From the NCBI GenBank assembly GCA_030427145.1, contig JAUHWT010000003.1, forward strand, positions 217,603 to 281,602: a DNA stretch of 64,000 nucleotides, read 5' to 3'. A program made the position numbers and the translations under genes. The notes beneath the pieces are model-generated. The model had not been told where the DNA came from. It saw nothing but the letters and a program-made list of their open reading frames with translations, and searched no databases. How positions within the stretch are numbered: position 1 is the stretch's first letter; the number at the start of each line of letters is the position of its first letter. The stretch is from Alphaproteobacteria bacterium (lineage in GTDB: Bacteria; Pseudomonadota; Alphaproteobacteria; Rhodobacterales; Rhodobacteraceae). Positions 1-8,916 of the stretch are shown here, one piece after another.

Positions 1-1327
1 GCCCGATTTCATCACCCAAACCCGGCCCAATATTGGCAATTGCGGTGGCCGCACCCGATACGGCGGTGACCGGATCAAGCCCGATCATCATAAGAAGGAT
101 TGCCGATACCGCCATGGTCAGGAAGAAGAACATGAAAAAGACCATGACCGAATTCAGAATGTCATCGGACACGGGCCGGCCCTCATATCGCGGCGTATAG
201 ACCCGGTTCGGGCTGTGAAGCTGCTTCACCGCCGCCGACACGGCAGAGAACATCAACTGATAGCGGAAGATCTTCGCCGAACAGGCAGTCGACCCAGAAC
301 AACCACCCAACAGGCCGAGCACGAAGAACATCGCCGCTGCGGTCGGCCCCCACAGCTGATAATCCGCGCTCGAATACCCGGTCCCGGTGGAAATGGAGGC
401 GATATTGAAAATCACCTCCCGCAGCGCGGATTCACCAAAAGCCTCCTCGGCTTCCAGGGCATAATCGATGGAGAGGATCAGGACGAAGGCCGCCAGAACC
501 AGAATGAATGTCCGGATCTGTGTATCCCTGAAAAAGGGCATGGCAGTTCCGTTGATCAGCTGCAAAAACCGCACGAACGGAAGCGCCGAGAGGATCATGA
601 AGATGATCGCGACGTAATGTGTCGCGGCATTAAACTCCGCGAAGGAACTGTCCTGATTGGCCATCCCGCCGGTTGAGGCCGTGGTCATCGAATGCACCAG
701 CGCATCGAATGAACCCATCCCCGCGAAGGTGTAGCCCATGAAACAGCCGAAGGTCAGTCCCGCATAAATCATGGTCAACGACATGGCGATTTCACCGGCC
801 CGTGGCAGCATTTTGCCCATAGTGTCAAACGCCTCAGACCGGAAGATCTGCATACCACCGACCTTCAGGGTCGGCAGAAAAACCATTGCCACCACGACGA
901 TGCCAAGCCCACCAAACCACTGCAGCATTCCGCGCCACAGCAGGACGCTGTGCGACATGTACTCAAGCCCGGTGAACACGGTGGCGCCGGTCGTGGTCAG
1001 GGCCGACATGGCCTCGAAAAAAGCGTCCGTAAAAGACGCATTGGGCTCGCCCAGCCAGAACGGCAGCGCGCCAAAAAGAGGAAAAACCGCCCAGACCCCG
1101 GTAGCGAGCAGGAAGCTTTCCTGGACGCCAATATCCTCACGGTCGCTGTTGGAGCATGCAAGCGCCGTGACCGTACCCACCATGATGGTAAGGATGGCGG
1201 AGGCCGCGAACGCTCCGGCGTTTCTGTCGCCCACATGCAGGTCCGTGAACAGCGGTATGAGCATGAAGCCGCCCAACGCGGCCACAAGCCAGCCAATCAC
1301 GTATCCCACGGGCCTGATGTCAATCAT
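1..1327 (-). CDS. trkH: Trk potassium uptake protein TrkH (3' end outside window)
   Basis: Potassium-translocating inner-membrane subunit of the Trk system, which normally works with the cytosolic NAD-binding subunit TrkA. The reading frame opens with MIDIRPVGYVIGWLVAALGG, a first membrane helix. It stays open to the window edge, giving 442 codons. A GGCSGST-type selectivity-filter segment followed by KIFRYQ lies around 960-1040 bases into the gene. The last visible residues (ATAIANIGPGLGDEIG) are the conserved final pore region. TrkH proteins are usually about 480 residues, so only some 40 C-terminal residues are missing. It lies 55 bases downstream of folE2 on the same strand, with no visible functional link to it. 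Confidence 0.9.
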   Translation of the reverse strand, partial: MIDIRPVGYVIGWLVAALGGFMLIPLFTDLHVGDRNAGAFAASAILTIMVGTVTALACSNSDREDIGVQESFLLATGVWAVFPLFGALPFWLGEPNASFTDAFFEAMSALTTTGATVFTGLEYMSHSVLLWRGMLQWFGGLGIVVVAMVFLPTLKVGGMQIFRSEAFDTMGKMLPRAGEIAMSLTMIYAGLTFGCFMGYTFAGMGSFDALVHSMTTASTGGMANQDSSFAEFNAATHYVAIIFMILSALPFVRFLQLINGTAMPFFRDTQIRTFILVLAAFVLILSIDYALEAEEAFGESALREVIFNIASISTGTGYSSADYQLWGPTAAAMFFVLGLLGGCSGSTACSAKIFRYQLMFSAVSAAVKQLHSPNRVYTPRYEGRPVSDDILNSVMVFFMFFFLTMAVSAILLMMIGLDPVTAVSGAATAIANIGPGLGDEIG

Positions 1328-1382
1328 TCGGGATCGTTGGCCCGACCCGTGCGAACTGTCAAGTCACTGATCGCGCCGGGAA

Positions 1383-2432
1383 TCAGCCGGTGTGATAAAG
1401 GCTGTCAAAGGTGCGCGGATCGAAGCTTGCCTGATGAAAGGTTTCGCCGTGGGTCAGGATGGAAACCGCGTCATGGCTGTGCAGTGATTCCTGATGGCTT
1501 GCCACCACCCGGAAATCACCAATGCGGTCATCGCGCTCAAGGCTTTCACACAGCAAACGAACCGCATCCTCCACAAAAATCGGGTTAGCCGCATTCAGTT
1601 CCGCGAAGGCCTGCTCATCCTCCCGCTTGACCATCACCTGGGTCTCGGTCGGAATGGCCTGGTTGCACAGATCCACCACATCCTCGAACCACAGCACGTC
1701 ATCGCCCACAAGTTCCACCGACACACGCGCTACTGAGCGTTGTGAATGCGGCGTGGCGAGCTGGTTGCGGGTCTGGCGGGCATGTTCGGAGAGCTCAAGC
1801 GAACAGGGACAGGTGGAGGAATAAACGTAGTCGAGATGCAGAATGCGCTGGGTTTTCTCCGCGTTCTTCACCATCTCCAGGGCCACGTTGTAATACTGGT
1901 AGCCATCAAGCCCGGACCGCAGAGAGCGTTTCATCATCGGGAACTTGAGGCGCATCTGAATGCGGGCGTCGAACGAGTCGAGATCGTTAAGGTACGAATC
2001 CAGCACCCCATCGATCACTTCAAACGAAAACGATTTCTCGGCGTGGTCATAAAATGACCGGATGATCCGGCTCATGTTGATGCCCTTTTTGCTGGCATCA
2101 AGCGAAACCGATCCTGTCACGGAGGTTTCCAGTTGCAGGTCACCACCGTCGCGCGACCGGAAGCGGATCGGAAGCCGGAAATTGGATATGCCGACGTGCT
2201 GGATCTTCTTTTTGGAGCCCTTGATCAGGCTTTCCGGCCCGTTTTGAAGGTCCGGGAGCGTGGACCGGTAGGCCTCATCAACCCGCATGTCGGACGGATA
2301 GGTACGACTGAAGTCCGGATAGGCATCCGTTGCCGCCGGCCTGCGCCGTCGCGTTGACTGACGTGTTTCATGCTGTGGAGTTTCAGTTACCGAGGACTCG
2401 GACGAACCTGTCTGGGTATTTGCTACATACAA
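1383..2432 (-). CDS. folE2: GTP cyclohydrolase FolE2 (type IB)
   Basis: Converts GTP to dihydroneopterin triphosphate, the first step of folate/tetrahydropterin synthesis, using the metal-promiscuous type IB enzyme. The family signature STCPCSLELSEHARQ is present, with the two cysteines at about residues 208 and 210; one of them is the catalytic/metal cysteine. FolE2 proteins are about 260-350 residues. The frame extends upstream to a GTG at 2510. I prefer the TTG at 2430-2432 because AGGGAGA sits about 7 bases before it, giving 350 residues, but the start remains uncertain. No FolE (type IA) is seen in the window. The roughly 270 bases up to metZ are AT-rich and probably hold its promoter. 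Confidence 0.9.
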   Translation of the reverse strand: MYVANTQTGSSESSVTETPQHETRQSTRRRRPAATDAYPDFSRTYPSDMRVDEAYRSTLPDLQNGPESLIKGSKKKIQHVGISNFRLPIRFRSRDGGDLQLETSVTGSVSLDASKKGINMSRIIRSFYDHAEKSFSFEVIDGVLDSYLNDLDSFDARIQMRLKFPMMKRSLRSGLDGYQYYNVALEMVKNAEKTQRILHLDYVYSSTCPCSLELSEHARQTRNQLATPHSQRSVARVSVELVGDDVLWFEDVVDLCNQAIPTETQVMVKREDEQAFAELNAANPIFVEDAVRLLCESLERDDRIGDFRVVASHQESLHSHDAVSILTHGETFHQASFDPRTFDSLYHTG

Positions 2433-2702
2433 CCTGGTATCTCCCTTGGTCCACACCTTCGTCAGAAGATGAAAGACCACTTTCCCAACGTGGCATCGGC
2501 ACGGTGCCACTCGTTAAGCTGCCGAAAACCTACATAATTCAACCAAAAGTTGAAAACAAAAACTTTGGGAAATAGATCACATGACGATCAAATGCTCAGA
2601 TATTTGTTTGTAATTTATTAATCGTTACAAAAGAGCAACACACCCTTTAGTCACATTCCGGAGAACATAACAGGAATGTTGCTTTACTTTCCAATCAAAC
2701 AG

Positions 2703-3884
2703 TTAACAGGCATCCAGCCCCTGCATCAGATCGGCGATGATGTCAGCCTCGTCCTCCAGACCGACCGACAGGCGGATAAGACCGTCGCTGATCCCGAGTT
2801 CCGCCCGCAATTCCGGTGACAGCCGCTGATGCGTCGTGGTGGCAGGATGCGTGACAAGCGTCTTGGAGTCCCCGAGGTTGTTGGTAATCAGACAGACCTT
2901 GAGCGCGTTCAGAAACCGGAAAGCCGCCTCCTTGCCGCCGGAAAGCTCCAGCGCCAGCATGGTCCCGCCGCAATCCATCTGGCGCTGGACCAGTTCCGCC
3001 TGCGGATGATCCTCAAGCCCGGGGTAAATCACCCTGCTCAGTTTGGGATGTCCCTGCAGTGCACGCGCAATCGCGTCAGCAGACCGCGCCTGTGCCCGAC
3101 ACCGAAGTTCGAGCGTTTCCATCCCCTTGAGCATTACCCAGGCGTTGAACGGGCTGAGCGCGCCACCGGTATGCTTGAGATACGGCTCGAACACGCCGCG
3201 GATAAACTCCTTCGTGCCCAGCACGATCCCGCCAAGGCAGCGTCCGCCGCCATCGATGTGTTTGGTCGCCGAGTAGATGATAACATCCGCACCCAGATCG
3301 ATACTGCGCTGAAAAATCGGTGTTGCAAACACATTGTCCACCACAACCATCGCGCCAACCGCATGGGCCAGATCGGACACCGCCTTCAGATCCACCACAT
3401 CCAGCGTCGGGTTCGACATGGTCTCAAGGAACACAAGTTTCGTGTCCGGCCGGATTGCTTCACGCCACTGGTCGTTGTCGGTGCCGTCAACAAAGGTCAC
3501 TTCCACGCCAAACCGGGGCAGCAGTGTCTCGGTGATGTAAAGACAGCTTCCAAACAGGGCCCGGGCCGAAACGATGTGATACCCGGCTTTCAGTTGCGAG
3601 AACAGTGCACCGTTGACGGCCGCCATGCCCGATGCCGTCGCAAAAGCGTCCTCCGTTCCCTCGAGGATCGCCATGCGCTCCTCGAACATGCGAACGGTCG
3701 GGTTGCCGTACCGGGCATAAATGAACTCATCATCACCTGATTCAATGAACCGCGCCTCGGCCGATTCCGCCGTTGGATACACAAAGGCCTGAGTCAGAAA
3801 AATTGCTTCCGACATTTCACCGTACTGACTCCGGCGCGTGCCTCCATGAATCAGATTGGTACGGTTTTTCCACGTGTCGGTCAT
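2703..3884 (-). CDS. metZ: O-succinylhomoserine sulfhydrylase MetZ
   Basis: PLP enzyme of the Cys/Met-metabolism family that makes homocysteine directly from O-succinylhomoserine and sulfide. Visible family features are the RYGNPT and SGMAA motifs, the VVDNVFATP segment and the PLP lysine in SATKHIDGGG (about K208). Length is 393 residues, normal for MetZ. The ATG at 3882-3884 is chosen over an in-frame TTG 9 bases upstream. A CCCGC-GAAG-GCGGG hairpin (3894-3907) lies just before the start, and a SAM-II-like aptamer lies further upstream, so repression by S-adenosylmethionine is the likely control. MetY (O-acetylhomoserine sulfhydrylase) is a close relative; the overall sequence fits MetZ better. 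Confidence 0.88.
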   Translation of the reverse strand: MTDTWKNRTNLIHGGTRRSQYGEMSEAIFLTQAFVYPTAESAEARFIESGDDEFIYARYGNPTVRMFEERMAILEGTEDAFATASGMAAVNGALFSQLKAGYHIVSARALFGSCLYITETLLPRFGVEVTFVDGTDNDQWREAIRPDTKLVFLETMSNPTLDVVDLKAVSDLAHAVGAMVVVDNVFATPIFQRSIDLGADVIIYSATKHIDGGGRCLGGIVLGTKEFIRGVFEPYLKHTGGALSPFNAWVMLKGMETLELRCRAQARSADAIARALQGHPKLSRVIYPGLEDHPQAELVQRQMDCGGTMLALELSGGKEAAFRFLNALKVCLITNNLGDSKTLVTHPATTTHQRLSPELRAELGISDGLIRLSVGLEDEADIIADLMQGLDAC

Positions 3885-3960
3885 TTTTCCCAACCCGCCT
3901 TCGCGGGCCCTTTCAGGACAGTGTTTTCAGAGATGACGGCATATCGGGCCGCCGGTCAAA

Positions 3961-4014
3961 AGGGCTTAGCCACTGGATATGCACCGGTCAATGGCGCGCG
4001 GCCAAACCCCGGTC
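3961..4014 (-). promoter_or_regulatory. Candidate SAM-II riboswitch in the metZ leader
   Basis: On the minus strand, P1 is ACCGG (4009-4013) pairing with CCGGT (3983-3987). The P1 loop holds a TTTGG tract, then CCATTG just before the 3' strand of P1. CCATTG can pair with CAGTGG (3970-3975 region), which precedes the conserved-looking CTAAG. This gives the H-type pseudoknot with a GCTAA element that defines SAM-II. It lies about 75 bases upstream of a methionine-biosynthesis gene in an alphaproteobacterium, the usual setting. I matched it by eye; a covariance-model search (RF00521) would decide. Confidence 0.6.
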
Positions 4015-4113
4015 AGATAACGGCTTTTATGCCCGACAAATCCCGGGCGCGACACGGATTATTTATTCCGACCAAAAAAGTCGGGTTGACTATTCCGATA
4101 AACTTACTCAGGT

Positions 4114-4127
4114 TTGATCCAGATCAA
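4114..4127. promoter_or_regulatory. FNR/FnrL-type palindrome TTGATCCAGATCAA
   Basis: An exact match to the TTGAT-N4-ATCAA consensus bound by FNR/FnrL oxygen sensors, and to related CRP/FNR-family NO regulators. It is centred about 130 bases upstream of hemP and about 237 bases upstream of metZ. An AAAGAT/GATTAC stretch near 4152-4161 could serve as a -10 with the box near -41 to -44 for rightward transcription. That position would fit activation of the hemP operon at low oxygen; the direction is inferred. Confidence 0.65.
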
Positions 4128-4250
4128 GCAATCCCGCTCATTTGGGAAGCCGAAAGATTACAGCCGAAGGTCTCAGCCAGTGCGAAACGCGAATTGCGAG
4201 CGAAAGATCCTGATCAAAGAGCGGACCGTCAAGGTGAAAGGAACACACAG

Positions 4251-4430
4251 ATGAACATGCGCACCGCACCTGAAACCCTCAAGGCAGCCCCGGAATCGCT
4301 CGCACCGGCCACGCCCGCCTGGAACGCAACCGACCTGACCAGGGGCGGCGTTCAGGCCCGCATCGTTCTGGACGACAAAACCTATACCCTGCGCATCACC
4401 CGCGCGGGCAAACTGATCCTGACAAAATGA
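4251..4430 (+). CDS. hemP: Hemin uptake protein HemP-like
   Basis: A 59-residue protein whose C-terminal half (GGVQARIVLDDKTYTLRIT, then RAGKLILTK) is the HemP family signature. HemP proteins are small cytoplasmic factors found at the head of haem or iron uptake operons in proteobacteria. In some species they are reported to be needed for expression of the uptake system. It is preceded by AAGGTGAAAGGA, a good ribosome binding site. Its stop overlaps the start of the next gene in ATGA, so the two are probably translationally coupled. No TonB haem receptor lies nearby: here hemP heads an imelysin/di-haem unit instead. Confidence 0.85.
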   Translation: MNMRTAPETLKAAPESLAPATPAWNATDLTRGGVQARIVLDDKTYTLRITRAGKLILTK

Positions 4431-4912
4431 ACCAGCCCCTCCCCATGCGCGGCGCGAAGGCCGTGGGTGTGATGGACGAACTGACCGGTATTGAGGCCGC
4501 GTCCGTGATCTATCTGCGCCTGTGGTTTTCCGGATCGCGGGAACAGGCCCGCGTCCGCTCCGACCTCTTCATGGCCCTGGGCCGGGAACAGGGCGACCGC
4601 GCCCTGCGCTCCTTTGAAAACCTCTGCGAACTCTGTGTCCGGCACGGGCGCAGACCGATCATGCGCCATTCGGTGGAGTGCCGTTGCCTCGGCTCGGACG
4701 AATCCTGTTTTGCCAATTTCATCGCCACTGCCGCGGACGGCCAGCGTGAGGACGCGCTGCTCATTGCAACGCTACTGGTACGGCCCGATGTCGCACCGCT
4801 CGTCGCGTCGCTGGCCGCCGAATTCGGGCTGGCCCTCAAACGGATGCGGTTCGGAGAAAAAACCACCGTAAGCGCTCCATCGCACAGACCCAACAACAAC
4901 ACACTGCACTGA
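4427..4912 (+). CDS. Cys/His-rich protein of unknown function in the hemP-imelysin operon
   Basis: A 161-residue protein without signal peptide or membrane helix. The middle carries a dense set of potential metal ligands: C67, C70, H73, H81, C85, C87 and C94, in the order CxxC, H, H, CxC, C. The C-terminal part resembles an ordinary amphipathic helical region. I do not recognise a named family. Its start overlaps hemP by 4 bases and it ends 18 bases before the imelysin gene. It is therefore an integral operon member and may be a cytoplasmic metal or haem sensor or chaperone for the system. That role is inference from context and the ligand cluster. Confidence 0.75.
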   Translation: MNQPLPMRGAKAVGVMDELTGIEAASVIYLRLWFSGSREQARVRSDLFMALGREQGDRALRSFENLCELCVRHGRRPIMRHSVECRCLGSDESCFANFIATAADGQREDALLIATLLVRPDVAPLVASLAAEFGLALKRMRFGEKTTVSAPSHRPNNNTLH

Positions 4913-4930
4913 AACCGAAGGACAGACTGA

Positions 4931-6193
4931 ATGAAACGCAACTTCCTGATCTCCACAGCCATGGGCCTCGCCCTCGCCACGCCCGTCATGGCGGTCGAGA
5001 AAAGTGCAGTCCTGGAAACATACGCCGATATCGCCGAGGCTGAATATGGCGACAGCCTGACCACGGCCAAAGCCCTCCAGTCCGCCATCAGCGAACTCGT
5101 CGCCAACCCGTCGGCCGAAGCCCTGCAGGCGGCCAAATCCGCCTGGCTTGCGGCCCGCGTGCCCTATCAGCAGACCGAGGTTTTCCGCTTTGGCAATGCC
5201 ATCGTCGATGACTGGGAAGGCAAGGTAAACGCATGGCCACTCGACGAGGGCCTCATTGACTACGTCGATGCCTCCTATGGCGGCCCGACCGACGAAAACG
5301 AATACGCGGCCCTGAATATCGTGGCCAATCCGAGCTTTACGCTCTCCGGCACCGAGATTGACGCCTCCGAAATCACGCCCGCCCTCATTGAGGAGTCGCT
5401 TCAGGAAGCAGACGGTATCGAATCCAACGTGGCCAGCGGCTACCACGCCATCGAGTTTCTGCTCTGGGGTCAGGACCTGAACGGTCACGCCCCGGGTGCG
5501 GGCAACCGTCCCTGGACCGACTACGCCGCCGGTGAGGACTGCACCAACGGCAACTGCGACCGTCGTGGCGAATACCTTCAGGCCGCCGCTGACCTGCTCG
5601 TCTCCGACCTCGAATGGATCACGGCACAGTGGGGCGCCGATGGTGAGGCCCGTACCGGCCTGATGGATAATCCGGACGCGGGTATTTCCGCCATGCTGAC
5701 GGGCATGGGCTCACTTTCCTACGGCGAACAGGCTGGCGAGCGGATGCGCCTCGGACTTATGCTGAACGACCCGGAGGAGGAACACGACTGCTTCTCCGAC
5801 AACACCCATAACAGCCACTACTATGACGGTCTGGGCATCCAAAACGTCTATCTGGGTGAGTATGTCGGCGTTGACGGAACGGTGGTTTCCGGCCCATCGC
5901 TTTCGGACCTCGTCGCTGAAACCGACCCGGAACTTGATGCCGAGATGCGCGAAAAACTCTCCGCAACCATGCTGGCCCTCGGACGGATCAAAACGGCGGC
6001 GGAAGCAGGCTACTCCTACGACATGATGCTTGAGCAGGGCAACGCGGCCGGCGAAGCGCTGGTCATGGGGGGCGTCAATGGCCTGATCGACCAGACCCGG
6101 TCCATTGAGCGCGTCGTCACGACCCTCGGGCTCGACCAGATCGCCTTCGAGGGCTCCGACAGCCTCGACAACCCCAACGCTGTTTTTCAGTAA
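4931..6193 (+). CDS. Imelysin-family (peptidase M75) periplasmic protein, IrpA-like
   Basis: A 420-residue exported protein with an N-terminal signal peptide (KRNFLISTAMGLALATPVMA). It carries the GxHxxE signature as GYHAIEFLLWG (G170, H172, E175), the presumed metal-binding motif of imelysins such as IrpA and IcmP. Despite the family name, imelysins are mostly implicated in iron uptake rather than proteolysis. Length fits the two-domain family. An AAGGACAGACTG stretch precedes the ATG. It is followed by a perfect hairpin and then the di-haem oxidoreductase, a partnership seen in many proteobacteria. Confidence 0.9.
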   Translation: MKRNFLISTAMGLALATPVMAVEKSAVLETYADIAEAEYGDSLTTAKALQSAISELVANPSAEALQAAKSAWLAARVPYQQTEVFRFGNAIVDDWEGKVNAWPLDEGLIDYVDASYGGPTDENEYAALNIVANPSFTLSGTEIDASEITPALIEESLQEADGIESNVASGYHAIEFLLWGQDLNGHAPGAGNRPWTDYAAGEDCTNGNCDRRGEYLQAAADLLVSDLEWITAQWGADGEARTGLMDNPDAGISAMLTGMGSLSYGEQAGERMRLGLMLNDPEEEHDCFSDNTHNSHYYDGLGIQNVYLGEYVGVDGTVVSGPSLSDLVAETDPELDAEMREKLSATMLALGRIKTAAEAGYSYDMMLEQGNAAGEALVMGGVNGLIDQTRSIERVVTTLGLDQIAFEGSDSLDNPNAVFQ

Positions 6194-6207
6194 ACTCCGT
6201 CAAAACG

Positions 6208-6234
6208 GCATGGCGCGGCCCGTCCGCGCCATGC
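6208..6234 (+). promoter_or_regulatory. Perfect 11-bp intercistronic hairpin
   Basis: GCATGGCGCGG (6208-6218) pairs perfectly with CCGCGCCATGC (6224-6234) around the loop CCCGT. It begins 15 bases after the imelysin stop. No T-run follows, so it looks more like an mRNA-stabilising or partial-termination element that favours the upstream genes than a full terminator. Confidence 0.6.
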
Positions 6235-6347
6235 TCCACTTTCCATCCGGCCTGGTGAGCGGAATGTGAGCCGTTCCCATGTTGCAAATCGGGGGCAAAG
6301 CGCCCATTGAACGCCGCAATATCGACCGCAGCCGGACCCACGACGCC

Positions 6348-7901
6348 ATGACCAACCAGCCACGTCACACATCTTCTGGATGGCGCGCCCCGGCAACCGC
6401 GATCCTGTTGGCGCTCACGCCCCTGCCCGGCACCGCCCAGGCGGGCCCTCTGGACGAGCCGCACCTCAACATTGTACCGCGCACCGCGGAAGAACGCGAA
6501 CGCATCGCGGCTGTTACCGGCCTCACCCAGGATTTCTCGGCTCCCCAGCGGTTTGAGGAAATGTCCGCAGGCGCCGCCACCGTCCGCGCCCGCACTACCG
6601 CCGACGCTTTCTCCGACTTCTCAGGCAATCTCGAATTCAGCGAGGAACTGGACTTCAAGGTCGGCAACGGACTCTTCAAGAAAATCTGGGTCTCGTCGCC
6701 CTCTTCCACCCTGGCCTCCGACGGCCTCGGTCCGCTTTACAACGCCCGCTCCTGCCAGCGCTGCCACATCAAGGACGGACGCGGCCACCCGCCCGAAGCG
6801 AACGACGACAACGCCATTTCGATGTTCCTGCGAGTCTCGGTCCCCGGCGATCCGGAGGACATCCCCGCCGATATCGAGGGCTGGTTCGCCACCCTGCCCG
6901 AACCCACCTATGGCAGCCAGCTTCAGGACCTGGCCGTCACCGGCCACGCGGCTGAATACAGGCTCGACGTAACATGGGAGGAAATCCCGGTGGAACTGAC
7001 AGGTGGCGAAACCGTCAGCCTGCGCAAACCCGACTGGAAAGCCGCCGATCTCGGCTATGGCCCGATGCACCCCGACGCCATGATCAGCCCGCGTGTCGCC
7101 CCGCAGATGATCGGCATGGGCCTTCTTGAGGCCATTCCCGCCGCCGACATCCTCGCCAATGCCGATCCCGATGATGCGAATGGTGACGGCATCTCCGGCA
7201 AGGCCAGTATTGTCTGGTCCGACGAATATCACCAGCCCATGCTGGGGCGCTTCGGCCACAAGGCCGGCAACCCGACCGTGCTCCAGCAGGCGGCCCAGGC
7301 CTTCGCGGGCGACATGGGCATTTCCTCGCCGCTTTACCCTGCAGGCTCCGGCGAGTGCACGGCCACCCAGACGATCTGTATCGACGCGCCCCACGGCGAT
7401 GGCGACGACCGGGAATTCGAGATCGATGATGACGGCCTCGAACTCCTGACATTCTACAGCCGCAACCTTGGCGTTCCTGCACGCCGCGACGCTGGCGACC
7501 GGCAGGTTCTGCGCGGGAAACGGATTTTTTATGAGACCGGCTGCGCCGACTGCCACCGTCCCGCCTTCGTCACCCACCGCCTGAAGGACCGTCCCGCGCA
7601 AAGCTTTCAGCTCATCTGGCCCTGGACGGACCTGCTTCTGCACGACATGGGCGAGGGTCTGGCCGATGACCGCCCGGAAGGCCGTGCCTCGGGTCGGGAA
7701 TGGCGCACTGCGCCGCTATGGGGCACCGGCCTGACCGAACAGGTCAGCGGCCACAGCTATTTCCTCCACGACGGCCGTGCTCGGAACCGCCTTGAGGCCA
7801 TTCTCTGGCACGGCGGCGAGGCGCAGGCCTCCCGCGACCAGATCGTGGACCTGCCCAAATCCGACCGTGACGCCCTCATAAGATTTCTGGAAAGTCTTTA
7901 A
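6348..7901 (+). CDS. Di-haem c-type oxidoreductase, DUF1111 family
   Basis: A 517-residue periplasmic protein with a signal sequence ending near GTAQA. It has two covalent haem sites, CQRCH (residues 136-140) and CADCH (399-403). This is the layout of the DUF1111 family, annotated as thiol oxidoreductase or putative di-haem peroxidase. Members recur next to imelysins and are thought to do redox chemistry on the metal being imported; the exact substrate is unknown. The ATG at 6348 is chosen over 6279 because only the shorter form begins near a signal peptide. Its stop is 3 bases from the next gene, so the two are co-transcribed. Confidence 0.88.
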   Translation: MTNQPRHTSSGWRAPATAILLALTPLPGTAQAGPLDEPHLNIVPRTAEERERIAAVTGLTQDFSAPQRFEEMSAGAATVRARTTADAFSDFSGNLEFSEELDFKVGNGLFKKIWVSSPSSTLASDGLGPLYNARSCQRCHIKDGRGHPPEANDDNAISMFLRVSVPGDPEDIPADIEGWFATLPEPTYGSQLQDLAVTGHAAEYRLDVTWEEIPVELTGGETVSLRKPDWKAADLGYGPMHPDAMISPRVAPQMIGMGLLEAIPAADILANADPDDANGDGISGKASIVWSDEYHQPMLGRFGHKAGNPTVLQQAAQAFAGDMGISSPLYPAGSGECTATQTICIDAPHGDGDDREFEIDDDGLELLTFYSRNLGVPARRDAGDRQVLRGKRIFYETGCADCHRPAFVTHRLKDRPAQSFQLIWPWTDLLLHDMGEGLADDRPEGRASGREWRTAPLWGTGLTEQVSGHSYFLHDGRARNRLEAILWHGGEAQASRDQIVDLPKSDRDALIRFLESL

Positions 7902-7904
7902 CCC

Positions 7905-8915
7905 ATGCGCATCCTGGCCCTGCTCCTCCTTTTTCTCCCGGTCGCGGCCCAGGCCGACGACCATGCCCAAAGTGTAGAGACCATCGTCAACGAACACATC
8001 CTGCCCGGCTTTGAGCGCTTCGACAGTGCCGCAACAAACCTGGCTGATACGGCAGCAGACCACTGTGAGCCCGAATCGGAAGACCTGCGTGCCGCCTGGA
8101 ACGAGGCATTTGACGCCTGGCTCCGCATCAGCCACCTGCGCTTCGGCCCGACCGAGACCGGTGACCGCGGCTTCGCGCTCGCCTTCTGGCCCGACACACG
8201 CGGCGTCACACCCAAAACCCTGGCAAAACTGATCGCAGACGGGGACCCGATCGCGGAAAGCCCGGAGAGTTACGCCGAGGTTTCCGTTGCAGCCCGCGGC
8301 TTCTACGCGCTGGAATTCCTGATCTACGATCCGGCCATCTCCTCCGCCGGCGATCCGGTCTACCACTGCACTCTCATCCAGACCGTTACTGCGGACATTG
8401 CCGAAATGGCGCGCGATATGGCCGATGAGTGGAACACCGTCTGGGCCGAACAGATGCTGTCGCCATCGGCGGACGGTCTCTGGCACACCGACGAGGAAGC
8501 CGCCCGCGAGTTGTTCAAGGCCCTCACCACCGGCCTCGAATTCACCGCCGACACCCGTCTCGGCCGCCCTCTCGGCACCTTCGACCGCCCGCGACCCGCC
8601 CGCGCCGAAGCCCGGCGCTCGGGCCGTTCACTGCGCAACGTGCAGCAGTCCCTCGCGGCACTTGAGGATCTTGCCCTTGGATTCAGCCTGACCGACGAGA
8701 CCCTGCGCGCCTCGCTCGAATCCGTGTTCGCCCGCAGCCAAAAGCTCGCCGCGAACCTCGATGATCCCGTCTTCGCGGGTGTCGATCAGCCCCAGTCCCG
8801 CCTGCGCGTCGAAATCCTACAGCAATCCATCGGTGACATTCGTGACGTGGTCTCCCAGGGCGTGGGCCCGTCGCTGGGCATCGCCGCCGGATTCAACTCC
8901 ATGGATGGTGACTGA
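7905..8915 (+). CDS. Second imelysin-family protein with altered GxHxxE motif
   Basis: A 336-residue exported protein (signal RILALLLLFLPVAAQA) related to the upstream imelysin over its length. At the signature position it reads GFYALEFLIYD (G132, Y134, E137): the histidine of GxHxxE is replaced by tyrosine. The fold is probably kept but metal binding altered or lost, which suggests a division of labour between the paralogues. It starts 3 bases after the di-haem gene and ends just before DUF1513. This composite order (imelysin, DUF1111, imelysin, DUF1513) recurs in other proteobacteria. Confidence 0.87.
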   Translation: MRILALLLLFLPVAAQADDHAQSVETIVNEHILPGFERFDSAATNLADTAADHCEPESEDLRAAWNEAFDAWLRISHLRFGPTETGDRGFALAFWPDTRGVTPKTLAKLIADGDPIAESPESYAEVSVAARGFYALEFLIYDPAISSAGDPVYHCTLIQTVTADIAEMARDMADEWNTVWAEQMLSPSADGLWHTDEEAARELFKALTTGLEFTADTRLGRPLGTFDRPRPARAEARRSGRSLRNVQQSLAALEDLALGFSLTDETLRASLESVFARSQKLAANLDDPVFAGVDQPQSRLRVEILQQSIGDIRDVVSQGVGPSLGIAAGFNSMDGD

Positions 8916-8916
8916 C

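Noticed and set aside
2520..2702. Zur or other metal-regulator box before folE2
   Set aside because: AT-rich with a 7-bp inverted repeat (ACATTCC/GGAATGT), but no match to a Zur consensus.
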